From Paenilisteria riparia FSL S10-1204 (GTDB taxonomy: Bacteria; Bacillota; Bacilli; Lactobacillales; Listeriaceae): a stretch of 39,848 nucleotides of DNA. Shown one piece after another: positions 1 through 7,657 of the stretch (position 1 is the first letter of the stretch; each line of letters begins with the position of its first letter). The notes beneath the pieces were generated by a model. That model worked only from the letters and a program-made list of their open reading frames with translations, was not told the DNA's origin and ran no database searches. The stretch is from assembly GCF_000525995.1 (NCBI RefSeq), contig NZ_AODL01000041.1, positions 1 to 39,848 of the forward strand, written 5' to 3'. The position numbers and the translations under genes were made by a program.

Positions 1-846
1 GCGAATATTGCGCATCTGCTCGATTCTGCGCATTTTCAATTTGTGGAAGCAGATATCACGCATCCGGAAGCCATGGCCGCGCTTTTTGCCAGCTTTCAAC
101 CGACGATCGTCAATCATCACGCGGCGCAGAAATCGGTCGTTACATCGCTGGAAGACCCGCTATATGATTTAGACATCAACGGCAAAGGATTGCTTGTTTT
201 GCTGGCATGTATTCAAAAACATCCCATTGACACTTTTGTGTATGTGTCATCGGGTGGTGCGTTAAGTAAAGTCATCGAAGGGGACGAAACATCTAGGGAA
301 GAGGACACACCACAACTGATATCCCCGTATGCCATTACCAAATATGCCGGTGAACAATACCTCGCGATTTATTCCGAAGCCTACGGTTTTGCGTATACTG
401 TTTTACGGTATGCTAATGTGTTTGGACCACGTCAAATTCCAGATGGCGAATGTGGGGTGGTGCCTATTTTTGTGAACAATATCGTGGCTAATCAAACATC
501 GGTGTTAATGACCTATCCCGATATGCCGCGTGGTTGTACACGGGATTATGTGTATGTAGGAGATGTTGCCGAAGCGAATCGCCTCGCCACCATTCGCCCG
601 CTTAATACGGTCGTGAACATTGGCTCTGGAGAAGAAATCGCGATTTTAGACATTTATGAGACCATCGCAGCCATTTTTGAAAAAGAGAGCAACATTCGGA
701 TAGAGGGTCCACGAGCGGGGGATGTCAAGCGCTCTGTTCTATCGAATGCCCGCGCCAAAGCACGCCTTGGCTGGCAACCACAAATCAGCTTAGAAGTTGG
801 CCTTTTAGCCTTGAAAAAGGACATGACAGTCGGCGCATCGAACTAA
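1..846 (+). CDS. NAD-dependent epimerase/dehydratase, 5' truncated by window edge
   Basis: The reading frame is open from base 1, so the true start and the N-terminal Rossmann GxxGxxG segment lie outside the window. What remains is about 281 residues of an extended short-chain dehydrogenase of the UDP-glucose 4-epimerase type. Visible family marks are the NHHAAQ strand, the YVSSGGA strand carrying the catalytic Ser, the catalytic YxxxK (YAITK), the FGPRQ loop after it, and the C-terminal substrate-binding part with RDYVYVGDVA and NIGSGEE. Such enzymes act on nucleotide sugars in the cytoplasm, usually for cell wall or polysaccharide precursors. The substrate cannot be read from the sequence, so galE is possible but not assigned. 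It ends in TAA, 40 bp before the next start. Confidence 0.85.
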   Translation, partial: ANIAHLLDSAHFQFVEADITHPEAMAALFASFQPTIVNHHAAQKSVVTSLEDPLYDLDINGKGLLVLLACIQKHPIDTFVYVSSGGALSKVIEGDETSREEDTPQLISPYAITKYAGEQYLAIYSEAYGFAYTVLRYANVFGPRQIPDGECGVVPIFVNNIVANQTSVLMTYPDMPRGCTRDYVYVGDVAEANRLATIRPLNTVVNIGSGEEIAILDIYETIAAIFEKESNIRIEGPRAGDVKRSVLSNARAKARLGWQPQISLEVGLLALKKDMTVGASN

Positions 847-886
847 TAAAAAAAGGAATAAAATAGGGATGAAGGGGAGCAAAGAC

Positions 887-1114
887 ATGAAGCAAGTAGC
901 ACCAGAGATAGTGTCTCTTCTGTATCGCTTGGAGAAGCGAAGCATGAGTCTCCGGCAACTCGTGCAAGAAACAACGGTGGGGAGCAACTTTCCTATCCAG
1001 GCTATCGTGCAGACATTCGCCCACTATGGCTATGTGTATTTGGTATACGATTCAAGCGATGTCTCCGTGCGTATGACGCAAAAAGGCCGCCAACTACTGC
1101 GCAAAGCGCTATAA
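887..1114 (+). CDS. small winged-helix-like protein of unknown function
   Basis: I do not recognise a named family. The product is about 75 residues if it starts at the ATG at 887, chosen because GGGGAG lies 8 bases upstream; an in-frame ATG at 869 has a weaker site. The body predicts three helices followed by a strand-rich end (YVYLVYDSSDVSVRMTQKGRQLL). The TxKGRxLL ending is common in winged-helix proteins, where it follows the wing. It sits 47 bp ahead of a Crp/Fnr-type regulator on the same strand, so the two may be cotranscribed. A DNA-binding or protein-contact role is an inference from shape only. Confidence 0.5.
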   Translation: MKQVAPEIVSLLYRLEKRSMSLRQLVQETTVGSNFPIQAIVQTFAHYGYVYLVYDSSDVSVRMTQKGRQLLRKAL

Positions 1115-1161
1115 CTAGATATGAATAGTAGATGCAGGCTACGAAGAATGGGGGAAAGCCA

Positions 1162-1725
1162 ATGTTAGTAAGAAACCAGGCTATAATGAGACTAAAAAAA
1201 GGAAGCACACTGCAGGAATGTGGCGAATATGCGATTTTACAAGGGTATGTTGTTTGTAAAACGGGCAATCATTTACTGAAAATCATGAAACAAGGGACTT
1301 TCACCATCACGGAAGATTACTTCTTAGGGAAGTTGATTCAATACCAAGCCCAAGCAGAGCTTCATGTGGAGCGGCTGCCCATGTTGTCTGCGACCGACTT
1401 TTTACAAAAACAAGCGAAGGCACAAAGTGATATGATGCACCAGTTAGCAAGGCAGTTGGATGTATATTCACTGCCAATCAAGGAGCGTGTGATGGCCTTG
1501 CTGTATCGTATTGCTTGCGACATCGGGGAGTTTAGATATGCGGAGTGCCGAATACCAGTTGTGTTCACCCAAGTAGAGATGGCGAACTATGCCCACTGTA
1601 CGAGAGAATATTTAAATGGTATCCGAAAGATGCTTATTGCTGAACAATGGCTAGCACCAGAAAGAAATTGGATTTTATTAGATTGGGATCGATGGGAAAA
1701 ATATATAGAGAAGTTGGAAAGCTAG
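1162..1725 (+). CDS. Crp/Fnr family transcriptional regulator
   Basis: This protein of about 187 residues is a divergent Crp/Fnr (PrfA-like) regulator. Residues roughly 1-100 form a shortened cyclic-nucleotide-like beta-roll without an obvious cAMP-binding signature. The C-terminal third holds the HTH_Crp domain: VVFTQVEMANYAHCTREYLNGIR has the helix-turn-helix spacing of the family. It is shorter than the usual 215-240 residues. The ATG at 1162 is preferred over one at 1132 because GGGGG lies 7 bases before it. Listeria genomes carry many Crp/Fnr paralogues whose ligands are unknown, and no target can be named here. Confidence 0.75.
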   Translation: MLVRNQAIMRLKKGSTLQECGEYAILQGYVVCKTGNHLLKIMKQGTFTITEDYFLGKLIQYQAQAELHVERLPMLSATDFLQKQAKAQSDMMHQLARQLDVYSLPIKERVMALLYRIACDIGEFRYAECRIPVVFTQVEMANYAHCTREYLNGIRKMLIAEQWLAPERNWILLDWDRWEKYIEKLES

Positions 1726-1758
1726 TGTATGATTTTGATACACAAGGATTCGAAACAT

Positions 1759-1863
1759 AACCCAAATAAATCGGCGACAAATGCTTGCATTCGGGAAATT
1801 TGTGTGTAGTAAAGCACATCTTACTCGAAAAAAGGAGGCTCGTGATTTCCGGTTTATTTGGTG
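1759..1863. repeat. inverted repeat pair flanking about 75 bp
   Basis: CCAAATAAATCGG near 1763 and CCGGTTTATTTGG near 1850 are inverted copies with one mismatch. The segment between them has no convincing gene. A GTG preceded by AGGAGG at 1833-1838 opens a 45-codon frame, but the spacing is only 3 bases and the product resembles nothing I know. Whether the repeat folds in RNA or marks an old insertion is unknown. Confidence 0.35.
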
Positions 1864-2046
1864 TGAAAATTAGTTATGTCTCAAGCCCTCTAATTCTACA
1901 GTTAGTCCTCTTACAAATGGGCTTATTACGGTCAAAAGATAATCAAGTCTCTTATTATTTCAGGGAATCATGTTATTAAACTGAAAATAGTATAAAAGAT
2001 TAAAAGTGTACAGCTTTCATGCGAGTCAAAAAAACTAGCTTCTACT

Positions 2047-2243
2047 GTGAATACCAGATATACTATAGTTACCAAGCAAAGTAGTGCAATTATTGTGTGG
2101 TTTATCATCGCTTTAATTACTGTTATTTTAGCACTTATGGTCTTTATTTCTAGCCCAGATGGTGGAAATCTGATAATCAAGAACAACGTATCGAAGAGAT
2201 TCGTAATCATATGAAACAAGATATGAATGGACTGAAATATTAA
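2047..2243 (+). pseudogene. remnant of a small single-pass membrane protein
   Basis: Two frames read as one small protein broken by a shift near 2155-2168. The first frame gives a hydrophobic helix (AIIVWFIIALITVILALMVF) and then SSPDGG. The second, from 2169, gives a charged tail (SDNQEQRIEEIRNHMKQDMN) ending in TAA at 2241. Together they look like a short membrane anchor with a cytoplasmic helix. No good start codon or ribosome site lies upstream; GTG 2047 is only the first possible start in frame. The whole 1726-2270 gap is AT-rich and looks like decaying DNA. This is a tentative reading. Confidence 0.35.
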
Positions 2244-2270
2244 CCCCCCTTCAAGAAAAGAGGTACTATA

Positions 2271-2921
2271 GTGAGAAACGATTGGCAAGAACTTCTTCAA
2301 GCAGAGCAAGAAAAACCGTATTTCAAAGCGTTGCAGGATTTTATTGATGAAGAATACGCAACGACAACGATTTATCCGCCACGTGAAGCGATTTATCATG
2401 CACTTGATTTAACGAGTTATGCGAACACTAAAGTCGTGATTTTAGGGCAGGACCCTTACCACGGACCGAATCAGGCGCACGGACTAAGTTTCTCGGTCGC
2501 ATCGAGTGAGGCTAAATTTCCGCCTTCTGTCCGCAATATGTTTAAAGAACTGGAAGCCGATTTAGATATTTCCCGCACGGACATTAATTTAACTGACTGG
2601 GCAAAACAAGGGGTGTTACTTTTAAATACCGTGCTTACTGTACAAGCAGGAAAAGCTGCCTCTCATCGCAAAAAAGGCTGGGAACAATTCACCGATGCCA
2701 TCATTAAACTGCTAAACGAAAAAGAAGATCAGGTTATTTTCGTATTGTGGGGTGGCGATGCTAAGAAGAAACAGGCGTTGATTACGAATTCGCAACATAA
2801 AGTTATTACAGCCGTACATCCAAGTCCGCTATCGGCTTACAATGGCTTTTTTGGAAGCAAGCCGTATAGTCAAATCAATCAATACTTAGAAGAAGATGGA
2901 AAAATGCCAATATCTTGGTAA
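2271..2921 (+). CDS. ung: uracil-DNA glycosylase
   Basis: Family 1 uracil-DNA glycosylase that removes uracil from DNA as the first step of base excision repair. The 216 residues match the family length. The water-activating motif GQDPYHG lies at residues 59-65 with catalytic Asp61, and the C-terminal [13 protein letters not shown] carries the catalytic His and the DNA-intercalation loop. The start is GTG at 2271 with AGAGGT 7 bases upstream. It stands alone between the degraded region and the GyrI-like gene. Confidence 0.95.
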   Translation: MRNDWQELLQAEQEKPYFKALQDFIDEEYATTTIYPPREAIYHALDLTSYANTKVVILGQDPYHGPNQAHGLSFSVASSEAKFPPSVRNMFKELEADLDISRTDINLTDWAKQGVLLLNTVLTVQAGKAASHRKKGWEQFTDAIIKLLNEKEDQVIFVLWGGDAKKKQALITNSQHKVITAVHPSPLSAYNGFFGSKPYSQINQYLEEDGKMPISW

Positions 2922-2969
2922 ATGTCAATTTATTCATTCTTTATAGGAGATTATTTTTACGATTTGTGG

Positions 2970-2975
2970 TATGAT
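2970..2975 (+). promoter_or_regulatory. extended -10 promoter before the GyrI-like gene
   Basis: TGGTATGAT supplies a TGn extended -10 with TATGAT at 2970-2975. No good -35 is found at 16-18 bp. It lies about 50 bp before the ATG at 3026. Confidence 0.4.
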
Positions 2976-3025
2976 TTACGTGATTGAAAATGAAGCAACG
3001 AAATCCCATGAAGGAGTTGATTAAA

Positions 3026-3532
3026 ATGGCTTTATCAGCTGCACGGTTTGAAGAACATGAAGGATTTACTGCGGTTGCTTTTGTTTGGCAAGGCACTTTT
3101 GAAGAGGCGTTCCACGGTGAGGTGCACAAGACAATCAAGAAGATGCAAGCATGGGCAAAGGAACAGGAAAGCTTGGATTTTGACAATACTTTGCTAGGCA
3201 TGTCTGTTCATAATTTAGAGGACGGCTTTACGCACTATTCAGCGGTAAAAGCCAATTGGAAACCATCCGATGTTCCTGAAGATATGGAATGGGTGGAAAT
3301 TCCAGCACATACGTATTTTGTATGCGATCATGTCGCAGGTACGGATATTAATGACACTTATAGAGAGGTCGCTAAACGGATAGAAGCACGCGACTATCGA
3401 CCATATATTACAGCAGAATACCCGGTTTTTGACGAATTACCATTTAAAATCGAGGTATATAGCATGATTGATACACCACGCAATGAGCAAGGTTTTCATA
3501 TTATGATTCCTGTTGTGAAACATTTAGAGTGA
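3026..3532 (+). CDS. GyrI-like / AraC-type effector-binding domain protein
   Basis: A stand-alone effector-binding fold of 168 residues, as in GyrI, Rob and BmrR C-terminal domains. Supporting segments are the N-terminal strand FTAVAFVWQGTFEEAF, the central GMSVHNLEDGFTHYSAV, the EIPAHTYFVCDHVAG core strand typical of the fold, and the final FKIEVYSMIDTPRNEQGFHIMIPV. There is no DNA-binding domain. The ATG at 3026 is preferred over upstream in-frame ATGs because AAGGAG lies 9 bases before it. Relatives bind small hydrophobic compounds or hydrolyse them; the ligand here is unknown. Confidence 0.75.
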   Translation: MALSAARFEEHEGFTAVAFVWQGTFEEAFHGEVHKTIKKMQAWAKEQESLDFDNTLLGMSVHNLEDGFTHYSAVKANWKPSDVPEDMEWVEIPAHTYFVCDHVAGTDINDTYREVAKRIEARDYRPYITAEYPVFDELPFKIEVYSMIDTPRNEQGFHIMIPVVKHLE

Positions 3533-3539
3533 AAAATAG

Positions 3540-3577
3540 GCCAAGTAAGCAGCTTTGTAAAGGGTTGTTTATTTGGC
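3540..3577 (+). terminator. 14-bp hairpin after the GyrI-like gene
   Basis: GCCAAGTAAGCAGC (3540-3553) can pair along its whole length with GTTGTTTATTTGGC (3564-3577) if three G-U pairs are allowed. It starts 7 bases after the stop codon. The U tract is missing, so it may be a weak terminator or a 3'-end stabiliser. Confidence 0.45.
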
Positions 3578-3614
3578 GTTACATAAGCTAGTACCTTCGT
3601 TGTTATGCAATTAA

Positions 3615-3632
3615 ATGTGAAATATTGAACAA
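3615..3632. promoter_or_regulatory. Rex-like operator before the formate/nitrite transporter
   Basis: ATGTGAAATATTGAACAA agrees at 15 of 18 positions with the palindromic Rex site TTGTGAAATATTTCACAA. It ends one base before the -35 hexamer. Rex is an NADH-sensing repressor of fermentative and anaerobic genes in Firmicutes, which suits an anion channel of this class. Binding is inferred. Confidence 0.4.
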
Positions 3633-3633
3633 T

Positions 3634-3662
3634 TTGTGTAACAGCAAGTTTGAACATATATT
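3634..3662 (+). promoter_or_regulatory. promoter of the formate/nitrite transporter gene
   Basis: TTGTGT at 3634-3639 and TATATT at 3657-3662 are separated by 17 bp. They lie about 30 bp before the GTG start at 3693. Confidence 0.5.
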
Positions 3663-3692
3663 ATAAAATTAAAGATGAAAGAAGGGGTATTT

Positions 3693-4505
3693 GTGGCGGC
3701 ATATTATACACCACAAGAAACAGTAGAGGAAACGATTAAGAAGGGAATTGTGAAAGCTGAATCTTCCACATTAACGCTTATTATTCTAGGTTTTCTGGGC
3801 GGGGCGTTTATTTCATTAGGATATTTGCTTTATATTCGTGCAGTTGGAACGATGCCACATGAATGGGGCAGTTTCGCGACGTTTATTGGGGCGAGTCTTT
3901 TTCCTGTAGGCCTTGTTTGTATTTTACTAGGCGGCGGTGAGTTAATTACGGGGAATATGATGGTTGTGGCGTTAGCATGGTTTGATCGCAAAATTTCGAT
4001 GGGGCAGTTGTTGCGAAATTGGGCGATTGTAACAATCATGAATTTCGTTGGCGCACTTGCTATTGCCTTTTTCTTCGGACATTTCGTAGGTTTAACAGAA
4101 GGCGATTTCCTAGCAAAAACAATTGCGACAGCTGGGGCAAAAATTAAAGACCCGTTCTGGGTAGCTTTTGTATCAGGAATTGGTTGTAACTGGTTCGTTA
4201 GTATCGCGGTTTGGCTTTGTTATGCAGCAAAAGATTTTACTGGAAAAATTCTAGGTATTTGGTTTCCTGTGATGGCTTTCGTTGCGATTGGTTTCCAACA
4301 CGTTGTCGCCAATATGTTTATCATTCCAGCAGCGATTTTTGCAGGAAGTTATTCATGGGGCGAATTTATCAGTAATGTGATTCCTGTTTATTTAGGTAAT
4401 GTTGCAGGTGGTGCGATTTTTGTGGCCTTATTTTATTTCTTAGCTTATAAGAAAAATGTACCGAAACAGAAGGAATTTGAAGCGAAAATCCCGGCAGAAG
4501 AATAA
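3693..4505 (+). CDS. formate/nitrite transporter (FNT/FocA-NirC family)
   Basis: Integral membrane channel of about 270 residues for small monovalent anions such as formate or nitrite; pentameric in known members. Six hydrophobic segments are visible. The FNT signature regions are GGAFISLGYLL in the first helix, the half-helix GGGELITGNMM, and the second broken helix GIGCNWFVSIAVWL. The QHVVANMF segment carries the conserved His that gates anions in the pore. GTG 3693 is chosen because GAAGGGG lies 5 bases upstream; ATG 3675 has no ribosome site. It matches the lmo0912 type in size and place, upstream of an ABC-F gene. Confidence 0.9.
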   Translation: MAAYYTPQETVEETIKKGIVKAESSTLTLIILGFLGGAFISLGYLLYIRAVGTMPHEWGSFATFIGASLFPVGLVCILLGGGELITGNMMVVALAWFDRKISMGQLLRNWAIVTIMNFVGALAIAFFFGHFVGLTEGDFLAKTIATAGAKIKDPFWVAFVSGIGCNWFVSIAVWLCYAAKDFTGKILGIWFPVMAFVAIGFQHVVANMFIIPAAIFAGSYSWGEFISNVIPVYLGNVAGGAIFVALFYFLAYKKNVPKQKEFEAKIPAEE

Positions 4506-4512
4506 ACCTGGG

Positions 4513-4541
4513 TTGACGTTTTTCAAAAAATGCGCTATGAT
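4513..4541 (+). promoter_or_regulatory. strong SigA promoter of the ABC-F leader
   Basis: TTGACG at 4513-4518 and TATGAT at 4536-4541 are separated by exactly 17 bp. The expected transcription start is near 4548, about 240 nt before the ABC-F start codon. Confidence 0.75.
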
Positions 4542-4547
4542 GGAGCC

Positions 4548-4786
4548 AATAAATGTGAAAGAGGTGTCTTTTGGGCCGATGAAAATGTAATCCTTATTTC
4601 TTTAGAGAATTCGAATAGCTATCAAAGAATAGGCGTGTACCTGCTTTGATAAACGAAATTTTTTTGGAATGGGATTGCTGTGTCCGAAATGATGCAGACG
4701 AATACGAAATGAGTTTGTTTGGCGTATTTGCGCTGACGGCTTATTTTCTTGGACTTCCTATTCCAGAATGAGTAGGAGGTTTTTTT
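4548..4786 (+). promoter_or_regulatory. attenuator-type leader of the ABC-F gene (Rli53-like)
   Basis: The long leader carries a possible three-codon reading frame, TTG-GGC-CGA-TGA at 4571-4582, just after GAGGTG; ATG-AAA-ATG-TAA at 4579 is an alternative. A terminator hairpin follows at 4621-4650 (ATCAAAG/CTTTGAT, inner AGG/CCT), with T7 at 4659-4665. A competing antiterminator can form when TTATTTCTTT (4594-4603) pairs with AAAGAATA (4624-4631), using the same left arm. Further on, TGGAAT (4666) can pair with ATTCCA (4761), close to the ribosome site. In L. monocytogenes the ABC-F gene lmo0919 is controlled by premature termination in leader Rli53, so this is probably its counterpart. Confidence 0.6.
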
Positions 4787-6358
4787 ATGTTAGCAATAGA
4801 GATACACGATGTGAAAAAAGAAATCGCAGATTGGGTTTTATTTGAAATTCCGCATTTGACGGCGAATCGAGGTCAGCGGATTGGGATTGTAGGACGAAAT
4901 GGGCTTGGAAAGACGACCTTACTGGAAATACTGGCGGGTGTAACGACAGCGGATCAAGGTGGGATAACGCGAAACGGTACGGTAGGGTATTTACCGCAAA
5001 TTTTGCCGGAAGATGCCCGACTTTCTGGTGGTGAAAAAACGCGCAAAGCGGTGCAGCGAATTTTGGCAGAACAGCCGAATTTGTTATTTGCCGATGAGCC
5101 GACGTCCAATTTGGATGTAAACAGTGTGAAACACCTAGAACGGCAATGGAAACGCTATGCCGGGACGCTTTTTGTCATTTCGCATGATCGGGCGTTTTTA
5201 AATGCGATTTGTACGACAATTTGGGAGCTTGACCAGCAGAAAATCACAGTTTATGCGGGGAATTACGAAGCTTACGAGGCCGCAAAAGCAAAGGAACACG
5301 ACCAAGCAATGGCAGGCTACGAACAATACAATGCGAAGAAAAAACAATTAGAAGAAGCCAAATCCCATCGTGAAAAAACAGCACATGGCTTGCGAACACC
5401 AAATAAACGTTTCACGTCAAAAGAAATCCGTAGCGCCAAACCTGGTAAAGGCGTGCAAGAAAAGAAGCAACACAAGCTCGTCAAAGCCATCGACCAACGC
5501 ATCGAACGCCTGGAAAAAGTCGACAAACCGTTCCAACAAAAGTCGATTAAAATAACACTGCCAGAAGCCAATCAAATAAAGCAAGGCAACACCGTCATCC
5601 GCGCCACACAACTAGCCGCCAAAGTTGGCAAACGAAACTTATTCTCAGACGCCACATTCAGCCTAAAAAGCGGTGAAAAAATCGCCCTCATTGGCAAAAA
5701 TGCAAGTGGTAAAACAACATTCTTACGCCAAGTCATTGCGGGAAATGACGCCATTCAACTCGGCGAAAAAGTCAAAATCGGTTATTTCGATCAACAGTTA
5801 AAACAAGTCGATTTAACGAAAACACTATGGGAAAACATTCAATCAGTTAGTGTTCACGATGACCAAATGAACCGCGACTGTCTCGGCAGTTTGCAATTTA
5901 CAGCAGATGATTTATCGAAAGATACGAACGTTTTATCTGGCGGCGAACGAGTGAAGTTAGCACTAGCTATGATTCTTTTGGGCGATGCGAACGTTTTGAT
6001 TCTGGATGAACCGACGAATTATTTGGATATTAACGCCATGAAAGCATTGGAAGAACTGATTTCGGGCTATTCTGGCACCGTTTTATTTGTTTCGCATGAC
6101 AGAACTTTTGTACGAAAAGTAGCGACGAATTTGTTAGTTTTAGAGGATGAGAAATTGCAGTTATTTGCTGGAAATTATGCGGAATGGGAAGACTCGAAGG
6201 AAGCAAAAACGACACGTGTGGAAGAGGATATGTTACTTTTGGAGTTGGAAATGTCGGCAATTGCTGCGAAATTAATGGAACCACGATTGAAAGCGGCCGA
6301 AAAAGCAGAATTAGAGCAGCGATATCAAGAAGTTGTCGCGAAACGCAAGGGTAGGTAA
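4787..6358 (+). CDS. ABC-F ribosome-protection ATPase (Vga/Lmo0919 type)
   Basis: A 523-residue protein with two ATPase domains and no membrane segment. Such proteins bind the ribosomal E site and dislodge antibiotics such as lincosamides, streptogramin A and pleuromutilins. NBD1 has Walker A GRNGLGKTT (36-44), LSGGE near 79, and Walker B LFADEPTSNLD; the Walker A to signature distance is short. A charged helical linker of about 70 residues (roughly 190-260), rich in Lys, is the interdomain arm. NBD2 has GKNASGKTT, LSGGE and LILDEPTNYLD. A second charged tail follows. The start has GTAGGAGG upstream. The attenuator leader suggests induction by translation inhibitors. Confidence 0.85.
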   Translation: MLAIEIHDVKKEIADWVLFEIPHLTANRGQRIGIVGRNGLGKTTLLEILAGVTTADQGGITRNGTVGYLPQILPEDARLSGGEKTRKAVQRILAEQPNLLFADEPTSNLDVNSVKHLERQWKRYAGTLFVISHDRAFLNAICTTIWELDQQKITVYAGNYEAYEAAKAKEHDQAMAGYEQYNAKKKQLEEAKSHREKTAHGLRTPNKRFTSKEIRSAKPGKGVQEKKQHKLVKAIDQRIERLEKVDKPFQQKSIKITLPEANQIKQGNTVIRATQLAAKVGKRNLFSDATFSLKSGEKIALIGKNASGKTTFLRQVIAGNDAIQLGEKVKIGYFDQQLKQVDLTKTLWENIQSVSVHDDQMNRDCLGSLQFTADDLSKDTNVLSGGERVKLALAMILLGDANVLILDEPTNYLDINAMKALEELISGYSGTVLFVSHDRTFVRKVATNLLVLEDEKLQLFAGNYAEWEDSKEAKTTRVEEDMLLLELEMSAIAAKLMEPRLKAAEKAELEQRYQEVVAKRKGR

Positions 6359-6388
6359 TTGCAGAAATAGATGCTTTCCGTGTACAAT
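6359..6388 (+). promoter_or_regulatory. promoter of the Eis-like acetyltransferase gene
   Basis: TTGCAG at 6359-6364 and TACAAT at 6383-6388 are 18 bp apart, about 50 bp before the ATG. The -35 overlaps the stop codon of the ABC-F gene. Confidence 0.5.
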
Positions 6389-6437
6389 GGAGTAGATAAA
6401 TACACATGGTATATATTTTAGGAGAGAGGTAGAAACT

Positions 6438-7652
6438 ATGGGGCAGCAGGATGTCCAAGAACGTTTAGAGATGAAAAAATTAGGCATGGAGCATTTGGCG
6501 CAGTTCAATGAATTATTGCGTTACGTGTTTCAAGTGACCAATCAGGACCTTCAGGAAGTTGGCTGGGAGGAAGATGAAATCGAGCAGGCAAAGCGCCCAG
6601 TCTTGCGTAAAGCAGATGTTGTAGGCTGGTTTGACGGTGACAAACTTGTTTCACAGATGGCTGTGTACCCAATGCAAGTCAATATTTTTGGGGAAATATA
6701 CAAAATGGGTGGCGTTACAGGTGTTGGGACGTATCCTGAGTATGCAAATTTCGGTTTAATGCACCGCTTGATGCGTCAGAGTTTGAAAGAGATGCGCGAC
6801 CGAGAGCAGACGATTTCGTATTTATATCCTTACTCGATTCCGTACTACCGCCGTAAAGGTTGGGAAATCATTTCGGATGTGATGACGTTTTCGATTAAAG
6901 ATACCCAACTTCCTGAAAATGTCCCAGTGAGCGGGATGGTGGAACGTTTAGATATCGAACACGAAGATGTTTTAAAAACATATAATCGTTTCGCCCAAAA
7001 TCAACACGTCGCGATGATTCGTGATTCGCTAGCATGGGAAGAATACTGGCGCTGGGAGCGCGAAGAAATGATTGCCGCTGTGTATTATGATGAAGCCGGG
7101 GAGCCACAAGGTTTCATGTATTACTGGATTGCCGATGATATTTTTCATATGAAAGAAATGGTGTATTTAACGCGAGAAGCAAGACATGGCTTGTGGAACT
7201 TCATTAGCGCACATTTTTCGATGGTGACGCATGTAAAAGGCAAGCTATACACCAGTGAGCCTATCGCCTTCTTAATGGAAGACAGCGATATTACAGAAAC
7301 GATTCATCCATATTATATGGCGCGAATTGTCGATGTCGAAGGATTTTTTAAGAAATACCCATTCTTAGAAAAACAAGCAGACTTTCATTTTGTTGTAACG
7401 GATAGTTTATTGGAATGGAATCAAGGAATCTTTCATTTTCAGTGGGATGCAGATGGCAATGTATCAATCGGGAAAGAAGCACATGGCGAGGCTGTAGAGA
7501 TTGATATACAGACATTAACGACGATGTTCTTCGGTTATAAACGCCCCAAATATTTGCGTAAAATTGGCCGAATTATGGCCAACGACACGACAATTAAGCA
7601 ATTAGAAAAAATGATTCCGAATGAGACGCCTTATTTTTCGGACTACTTCTAA
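6438..7652 (+). CDS. Eis-like GNAT family N-acetyltransferase
   Basis: A cytoplasmic protein of 404 residues with the three-part build of the Eis/YkwB-type acetyltransferases. There is an N-terminal GNAT domain (about 1-150) with the acetyl-CoA stretch GGVTGVGTYPEYANFGLMHRL, then a second degenerate GNAT domain, then a C-terminal sterol-carrier-like domain (about 300-404). The chain ends in an aromatic-carboxylate (YFSDYF), as expected where the terminal carboxylate acts as general base. Family members acetylate amines, including aminoglycosides in mycobacterial Eis; the substrate here is unknown. The start has GGAGAGAGG upstream. An inverted-repeat element begins 5 bp after the stop. Confidence 0.8.
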   Translation: MGQQDVQERLEMKKLGMEHLAQFNELLRYVFQVTNQDLQEVGWEEDEIEQAKRPVLRKADVVGWFDGDKLVSQMAVYPMQVNIFGEIYKMGGVTGVGTYPEYANFGLMHRLMRQSLKEMRDREQTISYLYPYSIPYYRRKGWEIISDVMTFSIKDTQLPENVPVSGMVERLDIEHEDVLKTYNRFAQNQHVAMIRDSLAWEEYWRWEREEMIAAVYYDEAGEPQGFMYYWIADDIFHMKEMVYLTREARHGLWNFISAHFSMVTHVKGKLYTSEPIAFLMEDSDITETIHPYYMARIVDVEGFFKKYPFLEKQADFHFVVTDSLLEWNQGIFHFQWDADGNVSIGKEAHGEAVEIDIQTLTTMFFGYKRPKYLRKIGRIMANDTTIKQLEKMIPNETPYFSDYF

Positions 7653-7657
7653 AATAG

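Noticed and set aside
1785..1979. 64-codon frame with AGGAGG before a GTG
   Set aside because: Spacing of only 3 bases, no recognisable product, and it lies in a decaying gap.
1968..2399. 143-codon minus-strand frame overlapping ung
   Set aside because: It is antisense to a solid gene, has no ribosome site, and its hydrophobic segment comes from AT-rich antisense sequence.
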